A program made the translations under genes and the position numbers. The notes below the pieces were generated by a model that did not search any database, was not told where the DNA came from, and was given only the letters and a program-made list of their open reading frames with translations. Of a stretch of DNA of 64,000 bases, positions 47,337 through 58,680 are shown in pieces. Where the stretch lies: the NCBI RefSeq assembly GCF_019175385.1, contig NC_083338.1, positions 64,264,884 through 64,328,883 on the forward strand, read 5' to 3'. The DNA comes from Lycium barbarum. Its lineage: Eukaryota; Streptophyta; Magnoliopsida; Solanales; Solanaceae. Position 1 is the stretch's first letter, and every line of letters starts with the position of its first letter.

Positions 47337-50300
47337 TTTTATACCCCGTATTTTATACGTCGAGTTATTCATAAAAGAATCGACGCGAGCTAAAGACAGA
47401 ACCCTTCCCGGACACGGAATAGAAATCCTTAATTTTTCAAATTTTATTAGAACATAAATATGTTTATAAATTTTACTTAGAGTAAACATATTAATGGAGA
47501 TTAGGGATTAATTAACCATGATCCGATTATTAAGTGGGGATTAAAATTTAAATATTCACAAATTTTGCACTAGTGGCCGTGTGGGCCCTACTAACACATG
47601 ACAAAATCAGATTTTTAGCCCATGCTTGGGTTGGGGGACGTGTAAGACCCTCTTGGGCAGAAAAATGGTCTCCTTGTTGACCAAAGTTGCAACCACAACT
47701 CACTTTCCAACCCCACAAAGTGAACATAGAGAGAGAAGCTCTCATTTTCACCAAGTGAAGAAGAGAGAGAGAGACACGGCTGCCATGGAAGCTCCACCAC
47801 CAAACACGGCCAGCCCTTCCATTTATGTCTCACCATTAAACCCCTAAAGTGTTCAACACATTCACCATTATGTTTCAAGTGAAGAAGAAACCATAAACAT
47901 GTCATGCATGCTCTTGAAGCTCACGGCCAGAACTTTGCTCTCCAAGTTGATTCAAAAAAATTATTTTCTTCAAGTGTTTCAACCCTTAGGAAGGTGCATA
48001 GCAACGTGGAGTAGCCATTGGAGCAACAAGAACAAGTATTAGTTCAAGTCATCAAATTCTAGCCAAGTTGAGAAGTTAGATTGTTAAGGTAAGGTTTAAC
48101 TTTCTTTTGCATGTATTAAGGGTGGTTCAAAACGTGTGGTAGATGTGTAAATATAAGTTGCATGTATGAAATTATGAATGTTGGTGTTGGAATGTTGTTG
48201 AAGCCGTAGGGGCTGTTTTAAGGGTGATTTGGATGTGTTATGAATGTGTAAATGTGAATTGCATGTATGAAATTGTGTGTGTTGATGTTGAGACATTGTG
48301 GTAGCCGTAGGGGGCTGTTTGGTGTGGAATAAGGGACTGATTTTATTTAGTAATTATGGTTGTTGCTATCATAAATTGCATGGTAAAAAGAATGAAAAGA
48401 ATTGGAAGGTAAAAGGTGAAGTTGTGTTGATATGAACATGTTGTTATTTTGTTGAATTGAGGCCGTGTAGTGGACTGTTTTGTGTGGAAAGTAGTGAACT
48501 GATTTTACTTAGTATTTTGATTGTTGTTGTCATGAATTTTATGATGGATATGAAGGTATTTAATGGTTAGAGTTGGAGCTGAAATTGTTTGTGGGTTGTT
48601 GTAAGGATTGTAGTGATAATAATGTAGCTTATTGGCGTATGAATTTATGATGTAGTTGTCGTGTGACTGCTGGTCGTAACTTACTGAAAGTATATGAAAA
48701 GAAGATATGAAATAATGTGTAAGAATCGTATGTGGTTTCCTTGGTGTGTTCGTAAACATTTGTAAGAATTTCAGGCATCCTTTGTGTGAAAGTTAGGGGT
48801 TGTTTTAGATATGTTGTTGTTGATCTTGTTGCGCTTGGAATATTAATGATTATTAAGATTATTCATTGTATTGTATGTTGGTTGGGCTATTATAAAGTTG
48901 TTTACATGAAAACGTTAAGGCTACGGACTATTAGGAATAACTTGAAGACGTAGTAGTCGTATGTGGATCGTTATTGAATGTTGTGAATGTGGGCTGTTTG
49001 GAATATTGCGTGGACTGTTTGGAATGTTGTGCGGACTGTTCGGAGTGATTCTTGCATCTTGTCTTGAATAGCCTCGATATAGTACTTAAACGTATAATTA
49101 TTGGCGTTAGCTTGACTAGTATGTAATTATTTTGGGATGTAAGGAAACCGTCGTCTAAATTGTCTAGAAAGGAGTTGCTAACGTGGGGAAACGTTTTGAG
49201 TCTCCCCGTAGCTTAGCCATAATTCTTGACGTCTTAATATAGGTTGAAACTTTGGGCAGCGTATACGTGTTGTGTTACGAATAAACACCAAAGGTATGTA
49301 AAGTTAACACTTCTTTCTTTTTTTGGCATGATCCTTACAAAACGAATAGACGATATGTATATGGTTCCAAAGAAGTTCCTATTCTTAGAGGCACTAGGAT
49401 GACTAATGTTCTTGATTCTCAGAATTTGATTTATCATTGTTTTGATATGTACATATGATTTCAAAGTTCCGTTTTGATATAATCCACAGGGACATCCGAA
49501 GGTATTTGATATGATTATTATGTGAATTTGCAAATGATAGTTCGTTTTGATTATTCCATTGAGTCTTTGATAATGTTTAAAATTGCATATGGTTTCTCAC
49601 TACTCTGCTCGTGTATGCCTCAATATATCTTTCACCGAGTCCCGGGCCGGGTATGTTATCGTGCACAGTTTCACTGCATTATTCACCGAGTCCCTCACTA
49701 GAGGGCCGGGTACGGTATATATATATATATATGATGATATGATGATATGATGACATGTTATGGTGGCCAGGAGGGCATATGATGACTTTATTCACCGAGT
49801 CCCTCACTAGAGGGCCGGGTACGGTATATATGTATATGATATATGATATCGACATGCATGATTTATGTTTCAAAGGCAAGTATTTTGGTATTCTGAGCGT
49901 TGTACTTGTTCCTGTACTCCTTATTTCAGTTATGATCCTTTTACTGCATTTCATGCTTTACATGCTCAGTACATATTCCGTACTGACCCCCTTTCTTCGG
50001 GCGGCTGCGTTTCATGCCCGCAGGTGCAGATACTCGCTTTGGTGATCCGCCAGCTTAGGATTCCCTTTCTGCTGTCTTGGAGAGCTCCGTCGTTCCGGAG
50101 CCTAGATTTTAGTACAGACTTCTTGATATGTATATATATGTATATATGTTTTGTCCAGGGGTACGACGGGGCCCTGTCCCGTCATATGTTACTGTTGGTA
50201 CTCTTAGAGGTCTGTAGACATATGTGTGGGTTGTGTATGGGTTCTGTTCAGCTGTGTCTATACGATGTGCTGTGGTATGATGTTCGTCTATAGTGGCAGC

Positions 50301-50374
50301 CTTGTCGGCTTGCATAAGATATTGATATGTGATGGCATCCTTGTCGGCTTGCATAAGATATTGATATGTGATGG
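47337..50374 (+). mobile_element. Element M, 5' LTR, 3'-truncated
   Basis: Matches the 3' LTR (55068-55349 plus 58681-61598) up to a GGCA|TTTAGG junction at about 50374. About 230 bp of LTR end, the PBS and the first leader bases are deleted. Donor AAG|GTAAG at 48086-48093; hairpin stems 1 to 3 at 49967-50023; tandem CCGAGTCCC units at about 49632-49830. Confidence 0.88.
49967..50180 (+). other. LTR hairpin module, element M 5' LTR (distal stem lost)
   Basis: CAGTAC/GTACTG, C/G stem, CTGCG/CGCAG (49967-50023), GCTCC/GGAGC, GACGGG/CCCGTC. The terminal stem went with the deletion at 50374. Confidence 0.55.
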
Positions 50375-50449
50375 CATTTAGGATGTTACATTTCTTTAAT
50401 ATCTGAGATCGTGCGATAGAGCCCAATCCATAGGAAATGAAATTCCTTA

Positions 50450-50468
50450 TACTAACCCTTGATTTCAG
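50450..50468 (+). promoter_or_regulatory. Predicted leader splice acceptor, element M
   Basis: TACTAAC (50450-50456), then TTTCAG ending at 50468, as in E. Confidence 0.5.
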
Positions 50469-52520
50469 CTGAAGAACGGCATCGACAGAAGAAAGTGACT
50501 GATGATACTGGAAGTTACAAAGTACGCAGGTAAGCAAAGGTACGAAAGATATATGTCGAGTAAGGTATGGAAGTACGATTGAAATGTAAAGTTGAAGATT
50601 GAAAGAGAAATTAAACAGGAAAGTATAACAGGTGCAGTTTGAGTTGGGCATACGAGGTATGTTCATCATTTTCATATTGTTGTTGATATTGGGAGCCCTG
50701 TGTGGCTATGATACGATATGATATATACGTATATATGTTTGCCCTGTGAGGCATTGTTGGTAATTCCTGCCTGCAGGTTTTGGGATAGTAAGAAGTATAG
50801 AGGAAACTCTGCCCAAATTTTCCCAGAAATAGAAAAAAAAAAGAATGAGATATAGGTTTGTAATATGTTTTGAAAGGTTGTGTCAATAGTAAGGATAGGA
50901 TTTGACTAAGTTGAATACGGCTGACCTCGAGAAATAAGTCGACTACCGAATCGATGGTAATAGTAATTAGGAAGTCGATATCGATATGGTAAAAAGAAGA
51001 ATTTGGAAAGGGTTTATGATACTAAGAGATGATTTGGAAAAGGCTGGCAAATCTTGGTAAAATGTTATAGTAAGGTACCGACTGAATTGATAAGCAGGGG
51101 TAAATTATGACGAGTTTATAGTAAAAGAAGTAGTAGTATGATTAAGATGAGAGTAAAGAGGAAAATGAATTGAGACGGCTGCGAATGTATTGGTTAGACA
51201 GGTTGTGAGGTAGTGAAGGATAAGATTGACTAGGAAGGGTAAAAGGTTAAGTATGCTTACTCCACAAGGTGTAATTAACCCATAATAAGAACTGTGAATA
51301 AGATTAAAAAGTGTTGCGCTATAGGATAGAATATGAACAGGATATAATGAAAATATGGAGGATTGTTATGAAAATAAGTAAAGCCTAGAGAGGAAGTGGC
51401 CAAAGACATGACGTGATCCATGTGACTAGAATATAAAGGTAAGTGTAAAACGGAAAAGCGAGTTGTAGTACAAATAAGAAAGACTTATCAAGTTTTGTAG
51501 GGAAAGTTTAAAATAAAGGGTACACGATAACGAAAATGATAACGAGTATGAGAAAAGACAGAGTAATTGAATGGGAGGAAATAAGAAGAAAGCGAGATGA
51601 CAGTGTAGCAATAGGTTATGACATGTACAGCCGAGAACACGAGTATTATAAGTGACGGAACTGTGAAAGGCCAAGTTATAGAAAGAGGAGTAACGGGGTA
51701 GAATGAGTGCTAGAAAATGACTGATATGATAAGAATAGACGTGGAGGAACAAAATACGCTCTGAAAATGAGAAAAAGATTATGCGAAAGTAATGTGTTCC
51801 GAAGGATACAGAGGTAGCATAAGATTCCTCGTGTACAGAATAAAATATAGCCATAAACGGGAGAAATGATAAGGGGATTCTAAAGTAAGCATCCAAGATA
51901 GACGTAATTAATTGAGTACGAGCAGGGAACGAAAGGGGAATATATAGTTATGAACATAAAGGTGTAGTACGACGACCAAGTGATAAGATAAGGCTATCAT
52001 TAAAATGAATTTGATATGATTTTAAGTAAGTTGGAAGTCGGTACTGAGCACACGACAAGGAAAAAAAAAGGGCATAAGGCATAAAGGGGTACTGCTTGTA
52101 CACGACTTCACCTCTAAAATAGCGGAAATCCTTAAGGGACAAAGACGGTAGGCTTGAAGAACAAATGGTGTATTATGAATTCATCAAAGGAAACAGATGA
52201 TATAGGTTGGAATAAAGATAATATTTCAAGAAAACTTTGGACACTTATCGTCGGAAAATAAGTCTTACCTAATTGAGAATTCGGAACGACTATAAGTACT
52301 GATTAATTACTGATTGGAGTAAGTGGAATGTGGCCTTGGATGAGTTGCTACATGGGTTGCATTACTCGAGTACAGATGGTCAGATAAAATTTTGTACTAG
52401 AGATAGAGAGGTTCTCGTCGCTTCGTGATTTTGTTAAGGTTCCGTACCCGGGTAATCAAAGTTATAAATTATAAAGAAAAGACATAGATACTGTACAGTA
52501 TACCAAGCGAATTGGAAAAA

Positions 52521-52536
52521 GGGGGGGGGGGGGGGG
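52521..52536. repeat. Poly-G tract (16 G)
   Basis: Homopolymer in the M noncoding region; length probably unstable. Confidence 0.9.
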
Positions 52537-53873
52537 TCATATGAATTTGAGTTTGGAAATGGGGACATAGAATAGAATATAAACAGATAACGGTATAAGT
52601 ACACCCTTAAGGGCGGAAGCGGGTGAGAGAGATGCAAGTATGAGATGGGAGCAATTGATCCTGCAATATATTTGGTATGGATGCTTAAATTTCAAGTTAG
52701 ATCCCTTGCTGAAATAGGTTAGTAAGATTTGAAAGCCTGCGATAAACGGATAGAAGTCAGGATGGTGTTTGAGACAGTGCTGAGAATTATTGTTAAAGAT
52801 CTTGGATAAAATGACATCAGAAGGTGGATGCGTATAAAAAGGAAGAATACGACAAGAGAATGGTAACGAGTAACTTAAGAGATATTATAAAGGATAGCAA
52901 TGCTATACTGAATTAAAGGTTAAGATGTTGGCTATAGAGTTGTTCGCTAATGACGTTGCGACTTATAAGTAACAAAGGATAAGGAATAGAAAATCTCCAT
53001 GGTAGAAAATGAGAAAACCAACAAGTGAATAAAGGAAGGGAAAGTAATATGACAAAATAGGACGAACGAGTGTTAGTATGAATGAGATATGTAAAGCAGA
53101 ATGAACCAGGAGACGGAGAAACTATGTCTAAGATTGAATATACCTTATACAAATTGTACAAGAATAGTTATGCAACCTACGAATATTTGTATGTTAAGCG
53201 TAAGACCAAGTGAGTGAGTACTTGATAAGAGGAGTAAGGGTTCAGTAATAAAAATGCAGTTGTGGTATGTTGGGTACATTACAGAAAGATGTAAAGATGA
53301 TTTAAGCTAAATTACCGAAATAGAATTAGTGCTGAGAGCAAATGGGACATGGCCATGGTTGAGACAAAGAATTATCCCGACATCGATTGTAAGCTAAGAG
53401 AGAAGAAGACAAGGTAAAGCACAAAGACTGGTGAGACGACGCTAAGGTATTTCTTGGGCTAATTTGAGTACCTATGCCTATTCGTGTAAAGATTGAAATA
53501 AGGCGTGTGAGCGGAGAACCAAGAGCAAAAATCTAAGTAAAGAGGCAGTAGAAGAAGTTTGAATTAAAGATAAATGAGTGACACGATATAATGTGCCTAG
53601 AGTGTTACAAGTTGGATTAATGGAATTATAAGATGATTTAAGCAAGACGATCAAAATTAGCTGATTACTAAAAGATGGTGAATTCATATGTCAAATTATT
53701 TCAGAATTATACCAGTTAATGATAGACAGAGCACAGAGCGGCTATGTAAGTTATTATATGAGGGAACTCCAGCGCTACTCGGTAGCCAACTCTAAGGATT
53801 GAGATTAAAAGCCAAAAGGTAGAGTACCAGTTAAAAGCTTTTTAAAGATAATACATGAGGTTGAAGATTCCAG

Positions 53874-54960
53874 AATGTAGACTTCATTACAGGCTTACCT
53901 TGCACTTCACGGGAGTATAACTCTATATGGATAATTGTGGATAGGCTGACAAAATCAGCCCACTTTCCTCCAGTCAGGACCACCCATTCAGTTGAGAACT
54001 ATACGAAGTTATATATCAAGGAGATAGTGAGACTTCACGGGGTTCCCACAGCTATTATCTCTGATAGAGGAGACCAGCTTACAACTAACTTCAGGAGATC
54101 CTTCGAGGAGGGATTGGGGACAAAAGTTAGTCTCATCACATCATTTCACCCTCAGACTGACGGACAGGCCGAACGTACCATTCAGACACTACAAGATATG
54201 TTACGAGCCGGTGTTATTGATTTCAGGGGTAGTTGGGATGATCATTTACCACATATTGAGTTCACCTATAATAACAGCTACCATTCGAGTATTCAGATGG
54301 CACCGTATAAGGCCTTGTATGGCAGGAAGTGCAGGTAACCTATTGTTTGGCTCGACGTTGGTGAAACTAAGTTAATTAGCCAGATACGATTCAATAAGAT
54401 GTTGATAAAGTAAAGCTTATTCAGGAAAGGTTATTAGTAGCCCAGAGTCGACAGAAATCATATGCAGATAATCGACGTCGACACTTAGAATATCAGGTTG
54501 GCGACTGGGTGTTCCTGAAGGTGTCGCCCATGAAGGGTGTTATGAGATTTGGCAGGAAAGGGAAGCTAAGCCCGAGATACATTGGGCCTTATCAGGATGA
54601 CCGTAGAGTGGGCCAGGTTGCCTACGAGTTAGACCTACCAGCTGAATTGGAAGCAGTGCATCCAGTCTTCCACGTGTCAATGCTTCGCAAATGTATAGGC
54701 GATCCTTCCAGAGTATTTCCCGTAGATGATGTCCAGGTGACAAAGGAGTTATCCTACGAGGAGAGCCTATAGCCATACTTGATCGACAGGTTAGGAGGTT
54801 GCGAACTAAGGACGTGGCTTCCGTCAAATTATTATGGCGAAACAACAATAGGGAAGAGATGACCTGGGAAGCTGAGGAGGAGATGAAGAACAAGTATCCT
54901 TACTTGTTCCCTACGCCTACAGGTAACTTAAACTCCTCACTTGATTATATTGATTGTCTG
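53874..54960 (+). pseudogene. Element M pol remnant (integrase core to chromodomain)
   Basis: Begins exactly at the first catalytic Asp segment of integrase (VDFITGLP) and continues through ISDRGDQ, DGQAERT, the GPY region and the chromodomain tail ending EEMTWEAEEEMKNKYPYLF. Broken by a stop at about 54336, indels near 54370-54420 and a one-base loss near 54768. No zinc module of integrase and nothing upstream. Its junction with noncoding DNA follows GATTCCAGAAT, a string also present in E at about 34200, where E continues noncoding. Confidence 0.88.
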
Positions 54961-55032
54961 ATAAGACTATATGTTATGACGATAAGGGAAACCTTTCCAA
55001 AATTTCTTATAGAACCTTACGGGACCAATTCA

Positions 55033-55067
55033 ATATTCGAGTACGAATGTTATAAAGGGGGAAAGAA
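55033..55067 (+). other. Stem-loop and polypurine tract of element M
   Basis: ATATTCG and CGAATGT around AGTA (55033-55050, one wobble), then AAAGGGGGAAAGAA (55054-55067) before the LTR. Confidence 0.75.
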
Positions 55068-55349
55068 TGTTATACCCCGTATTTTATACGTCGATTCATT
55101 CATAAAAGAATCGACGCGAGTTAAAGACAGAACCCTTCCCGAACACGGAATAGAAATCCTTAATTTTTCAAATTTTATTAGAACAGAAATTTGTTTATAA
55201 ATTTTACATAGAGTAAACTTATTAATGGAGATTAGGGATTAATTAACCATGATTGGATTATTAAGTGGGGATTAAGACTTAAATATTCACAAATTTTGCA
55301 CTAGTGGCCGTGTGGGCCCCACTAACACATGACAAAATCAGATTTTTAG
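55068..55349 (+). mobile_element. Element M, 3' LTR, first part
   Basis: TGTTATACCCCG start, then interrupted by solo LTR L at the TTTAG target; continues at 58681. Confidence 0.92.
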
Positions 55350-55844
55350 TGTTACATCCCGTATTTTTGAACGTCGGATTAATTGTAAGTTGAGGTGGGG
55401 CCCACACGTCAAGATTTTTTTTTGGGACATGTGACAAATTATATGAATCACATATGTGAAGTTAAACACAACTCAAGAAGGACCCTTGGGCCAAATCAAA
55501 GTGGAAGTCCTCCAAACGAATATTTTTAAGAAAACGTTTTCGGGTGACCTGACTTTAGGGGGCAAAAACGGTATTATAAGTTTCGAATTTGGAAAATAGC
55601 AAGAAATAGAAGTTGTAGATAATTGAATTAGCTTTCCATCCATAGGTCGTGGGTTCCAAGGTGACGTCGATACAAGGAGATATGAACGTTTTAAGGTCGA
55701 AAGGTCAGTGGGCTAGGCCCAACTCGGGACCAACCGAGTTGGCCCAAAAAAATGAAAAGAAAAATTTGGGCCCAACTCAAAGGGGTGGCCGGCCAACAAT
55801 GGCCCAAACCCATGGTCCTAATTAAATTTTCCATGTGCTAATAA

Positions 55845-55850
55845 TATATA
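55845..55850 (+). promoter_or_regulatory. TATA box of solo LTR L
   Basis: TATATA about 495 bp into the LTR, about 250 bp before the donor-like site. Confidence 0.5.
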
Positions 55851-58216
55851 GTAGTCATTATCCTATAGAGGGTTCAAGAAAACAACATAAGGAGAAGACA
55901 AGAACAACAACTCAAGCCAATTTCGGGTTTGGCCATAGAAAAATCAACCCCCAAAATCTTGCCTCTAAAATTATTTTCTTGTTGAATTCCTACTAATTCA
56001 AGGTCCCTCTACAACTTGGTGTAGTTGTTTTGGAAGAAGGAGCACTTGGTTCCTCAATTTGACCATATATTCAAGTGAAGAAGATTAGGAAAAAGGGTAA
56101 GAATTCATCCCTTTTATTTGTGTTATGAAGTCTTGTTTGTGTTGTAGTATGTGGGAATGAGTTGATTGTATGGAAAAATGGAAGATTTCAAAGTGGGTAT
56201 GAAATATAGTGTATGTAGCCGTGTGTGTATATTGTTGTATATATGATATGAGTTGAATTTTATGTTGTATTCTAGTTGTGGTTATGATGGAAATTATATT
56301 GGGAATGAAAGTTGAATGAAATTTGGTTGAAGTTGGAATGTAGAAGATTATGTCACCTTAGAATAATTTTGTGATATTATGGAAATGAAGTTGTTAAGAT
56401 GTAAATTATGATTATGGTTGATGAAATTGGAAGATGGAAAAATGTTATGAATATGTAGGTTGAAGATTTGAAGTTTTGGGTGAATTATGTTTTGGTGGAA
56501 AGTTTGTATATTTTGTATATCTTGTGAATATTTCGTAGAAATGATATGAAATATTTCCAAATAATATTGTGATGATCTAGATTAATGCTGAATGTGAAAC
56601 CATTGAGATTAGTTTGGAAATTGAAGTTGAAATGAAGGTTATGACATTATGTTGAAAAGATAGCTAGTTAAGTTATATTGTGGTTATAGTGATTGTTGTT
56701 GTTGTTGATGTTGTTGTTGGGTTGTTGTTGATTGTTTTGGCCGAGTTAAATTCTCGGGGATGCTATGTGTATAGGAGAGATGCTGCCCAAATTTTTGTAG
56801 AAAAGTGTTGACTTGAGATTTAAGCCTAAAGCCTTATGGTTAACATTTGGTAAATGTGACCATTTGCAGATTTTGGACGAAACGGGAAGTGAACTTGGAA
56901 AGGCGTAAAGTGCGTAAAAGGTATGTAAAGCTATCCCGATTCTTCTCTTGGCATGTCCTAGGTGTACTAGGATTGGATTTGAACTTCGGAAGACATTCTG
57001 CCCATTGGAATCCGCAATTGAAAATGCTCCTTTTTCGTTCAATAGAATTGAACCCTCTAAGCAGGCTTACTGAAAAATTATGCAAACTTCTCCAAACTGC
57101 CTAGAAAGTTATGGAATACCCCTAAGACCTCTGTAGGTGACCCCATAAGCTTAATATACGTAATTTGAGCCCGCCGCCTTGTTTGTCCCGAGGCGGGCCC
57201 ACTATTTCCGATTTTACCCTTATGGTCCTTTGTAACTTGATTTCAAGCAATTTTTAAGGAAACGTCTTAACTACTTTTCCGACTACTAATGATACTTATT
57301 CTGGATACTATATCGAGTCTCTGTAAAGGTACGATATTTTGTATTACGTTTAGCTCCACTATTCCCGTTTTGCCCTCTTATTGTACTATTGCCTTATTTT
57401 CGAATAATATAAAATAAAATGTTTTAACTATCCTTTCAACTACTAAGGAAAATCGTTTGCTGACTCCCTCGAGTTTGGTAAGCTATTTTGGAATATGAAA
57501 AAGATTTCAGGAGGATTATTCTTCCGTAACTCATTATGACATATGACATACACTTGCTATGATTCCGTCCGACTTCATCGATTTGATTTGTCATTCGATA
57601 TGCCTCATTGAGTCTCTGGAAATCTATGATATTTTTATTGCATTTAGTTTCTCACTACTCCATTCGTGGATGCCTCAATGTTTCCCACACTGAGCCCGGG
57701 CCAGGATATGTTGTCAAGCGTATTCCACTGCATTGTTCGCCGTGCCTCGATGTGAGGGGGCAGGTATATATGTACATGGGTTTTGGAGTATGCTGTGCCA
57801 TGTACACACATTCTGATATGCTATGATTTGATATGGCCATCTGATATGATACGTTATGTTACGGGGTTATCCCCTACTCTGTTCTGTATGTATGGTGGCA
57901 CCAGCGTCGGGGGGTGGCCACGTTCTGTTTGTTGAGCCCTTGACAGGGGCCGGATATGATATGCTGTATGTTTCTGAACACACTCCTCATGTTTTGAAAA
58001 TATGCATTTGATACTTCAGATGTCACACTCACTTCTCTGTAAGTCCTGTTTCGGTTATGATCTTGTTCCGTATTGGGACCAGGTACGACATATGTTTTCA
58101 ACAAATACTATTTATGCTTTATGATCAATATTTTGCTAATCTGGATATTCTGTCCATTTTCTGTACCTTATGTTCTGATTATGACTTTGTTTACTACGTT
58201 CTGTGCTTTACATACT

Positions 58217-58644
58217 CAGTACATATTTCGTACTGACCCCCTTTCTTCGGGGGCTGCGTTTTCATGCCGCGCAGGTACAGAAGACAGATTTGCTGACCGC
58301 CTGCCTAGGACATCTATTCTGCTATATTGGGAGCGCTCTTTTGTTCAGAGCCTGTATATTGGTACAGTTTACCGCTATTATATATATGTATGCTATTCAG
58401 GGGTATGACGGGGCCCTGTCCCGTCTTATGATTATGTTATGATCTATAGAGGTCTGTAGACATACTTGTGTGGGTTCTGTATATGTTCGGGTATGATACG
58501 ATCTGTGACAGCCTCATCGGCCTCCATGTACTGTGTCGGTTCTTTTATGCTAATTACTAACGTCAAGTGACTTTTATATTTGAAATATTCTGTCATTTTG
58601 CTAATTTGGGTTATCGGGTACGTCTGGGTGTCCAGCACGGACAC
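58217..58644 (+). other. LTR hairpin module, solo LTR L
   Basis: CAGTAC/GTACTG, CCCCC/GGGGG, CTGCG/CGCAG, GCTCT/AGAGC, GACGGG/CCCGTC, terminal GTGTCC/GGACAC (58628-58644). The terminal stem is a paired change from GTGCCC/GGGCAC in element A. Confidence 0.6.
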
Positions 58645-58680
58645 TAGTCGCGGCCTACGGAGTTGGGTCGTGACATTTAG

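Larger units (their letters stand above)
50375..53873 (+). mobile_element. Element M noncoding internal region (E-like)
   Basis: Aligns by eye with 30874-34207 of E throughout, including the branch point and acceptor (50450-50468). No gag or RT. Contains a 16-G run (52521-52536). Long antisense ORFs here reflect purine bias and are not conserved in E. Confidence 0.8.
55350..58675 (+). mobile_element. Solo LTR L (3.33 kb) with target duplication TTTAG
   Basis: TGTTACATCCCG to GGGTCGTGACA, flanked by TTTAG at 55345-55349 and 58676-58680. Content matches the element A LTR family in the opposite orientation (for example the GCCCGGGC and GAGGGGGCAGGTAT stretches). TATA at 55845-55850, donor AGG|GTAAG at 56094-56101, hairpin module 58217-58644. 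Confidence 0.95.

Noticed and set aside
51426..51896. 156-codon antisense ORF in element M
   Set aside because: Low-complexity Ser/Phe/Leu product of a purine-rich opposite strand; not open in the matching part of E.
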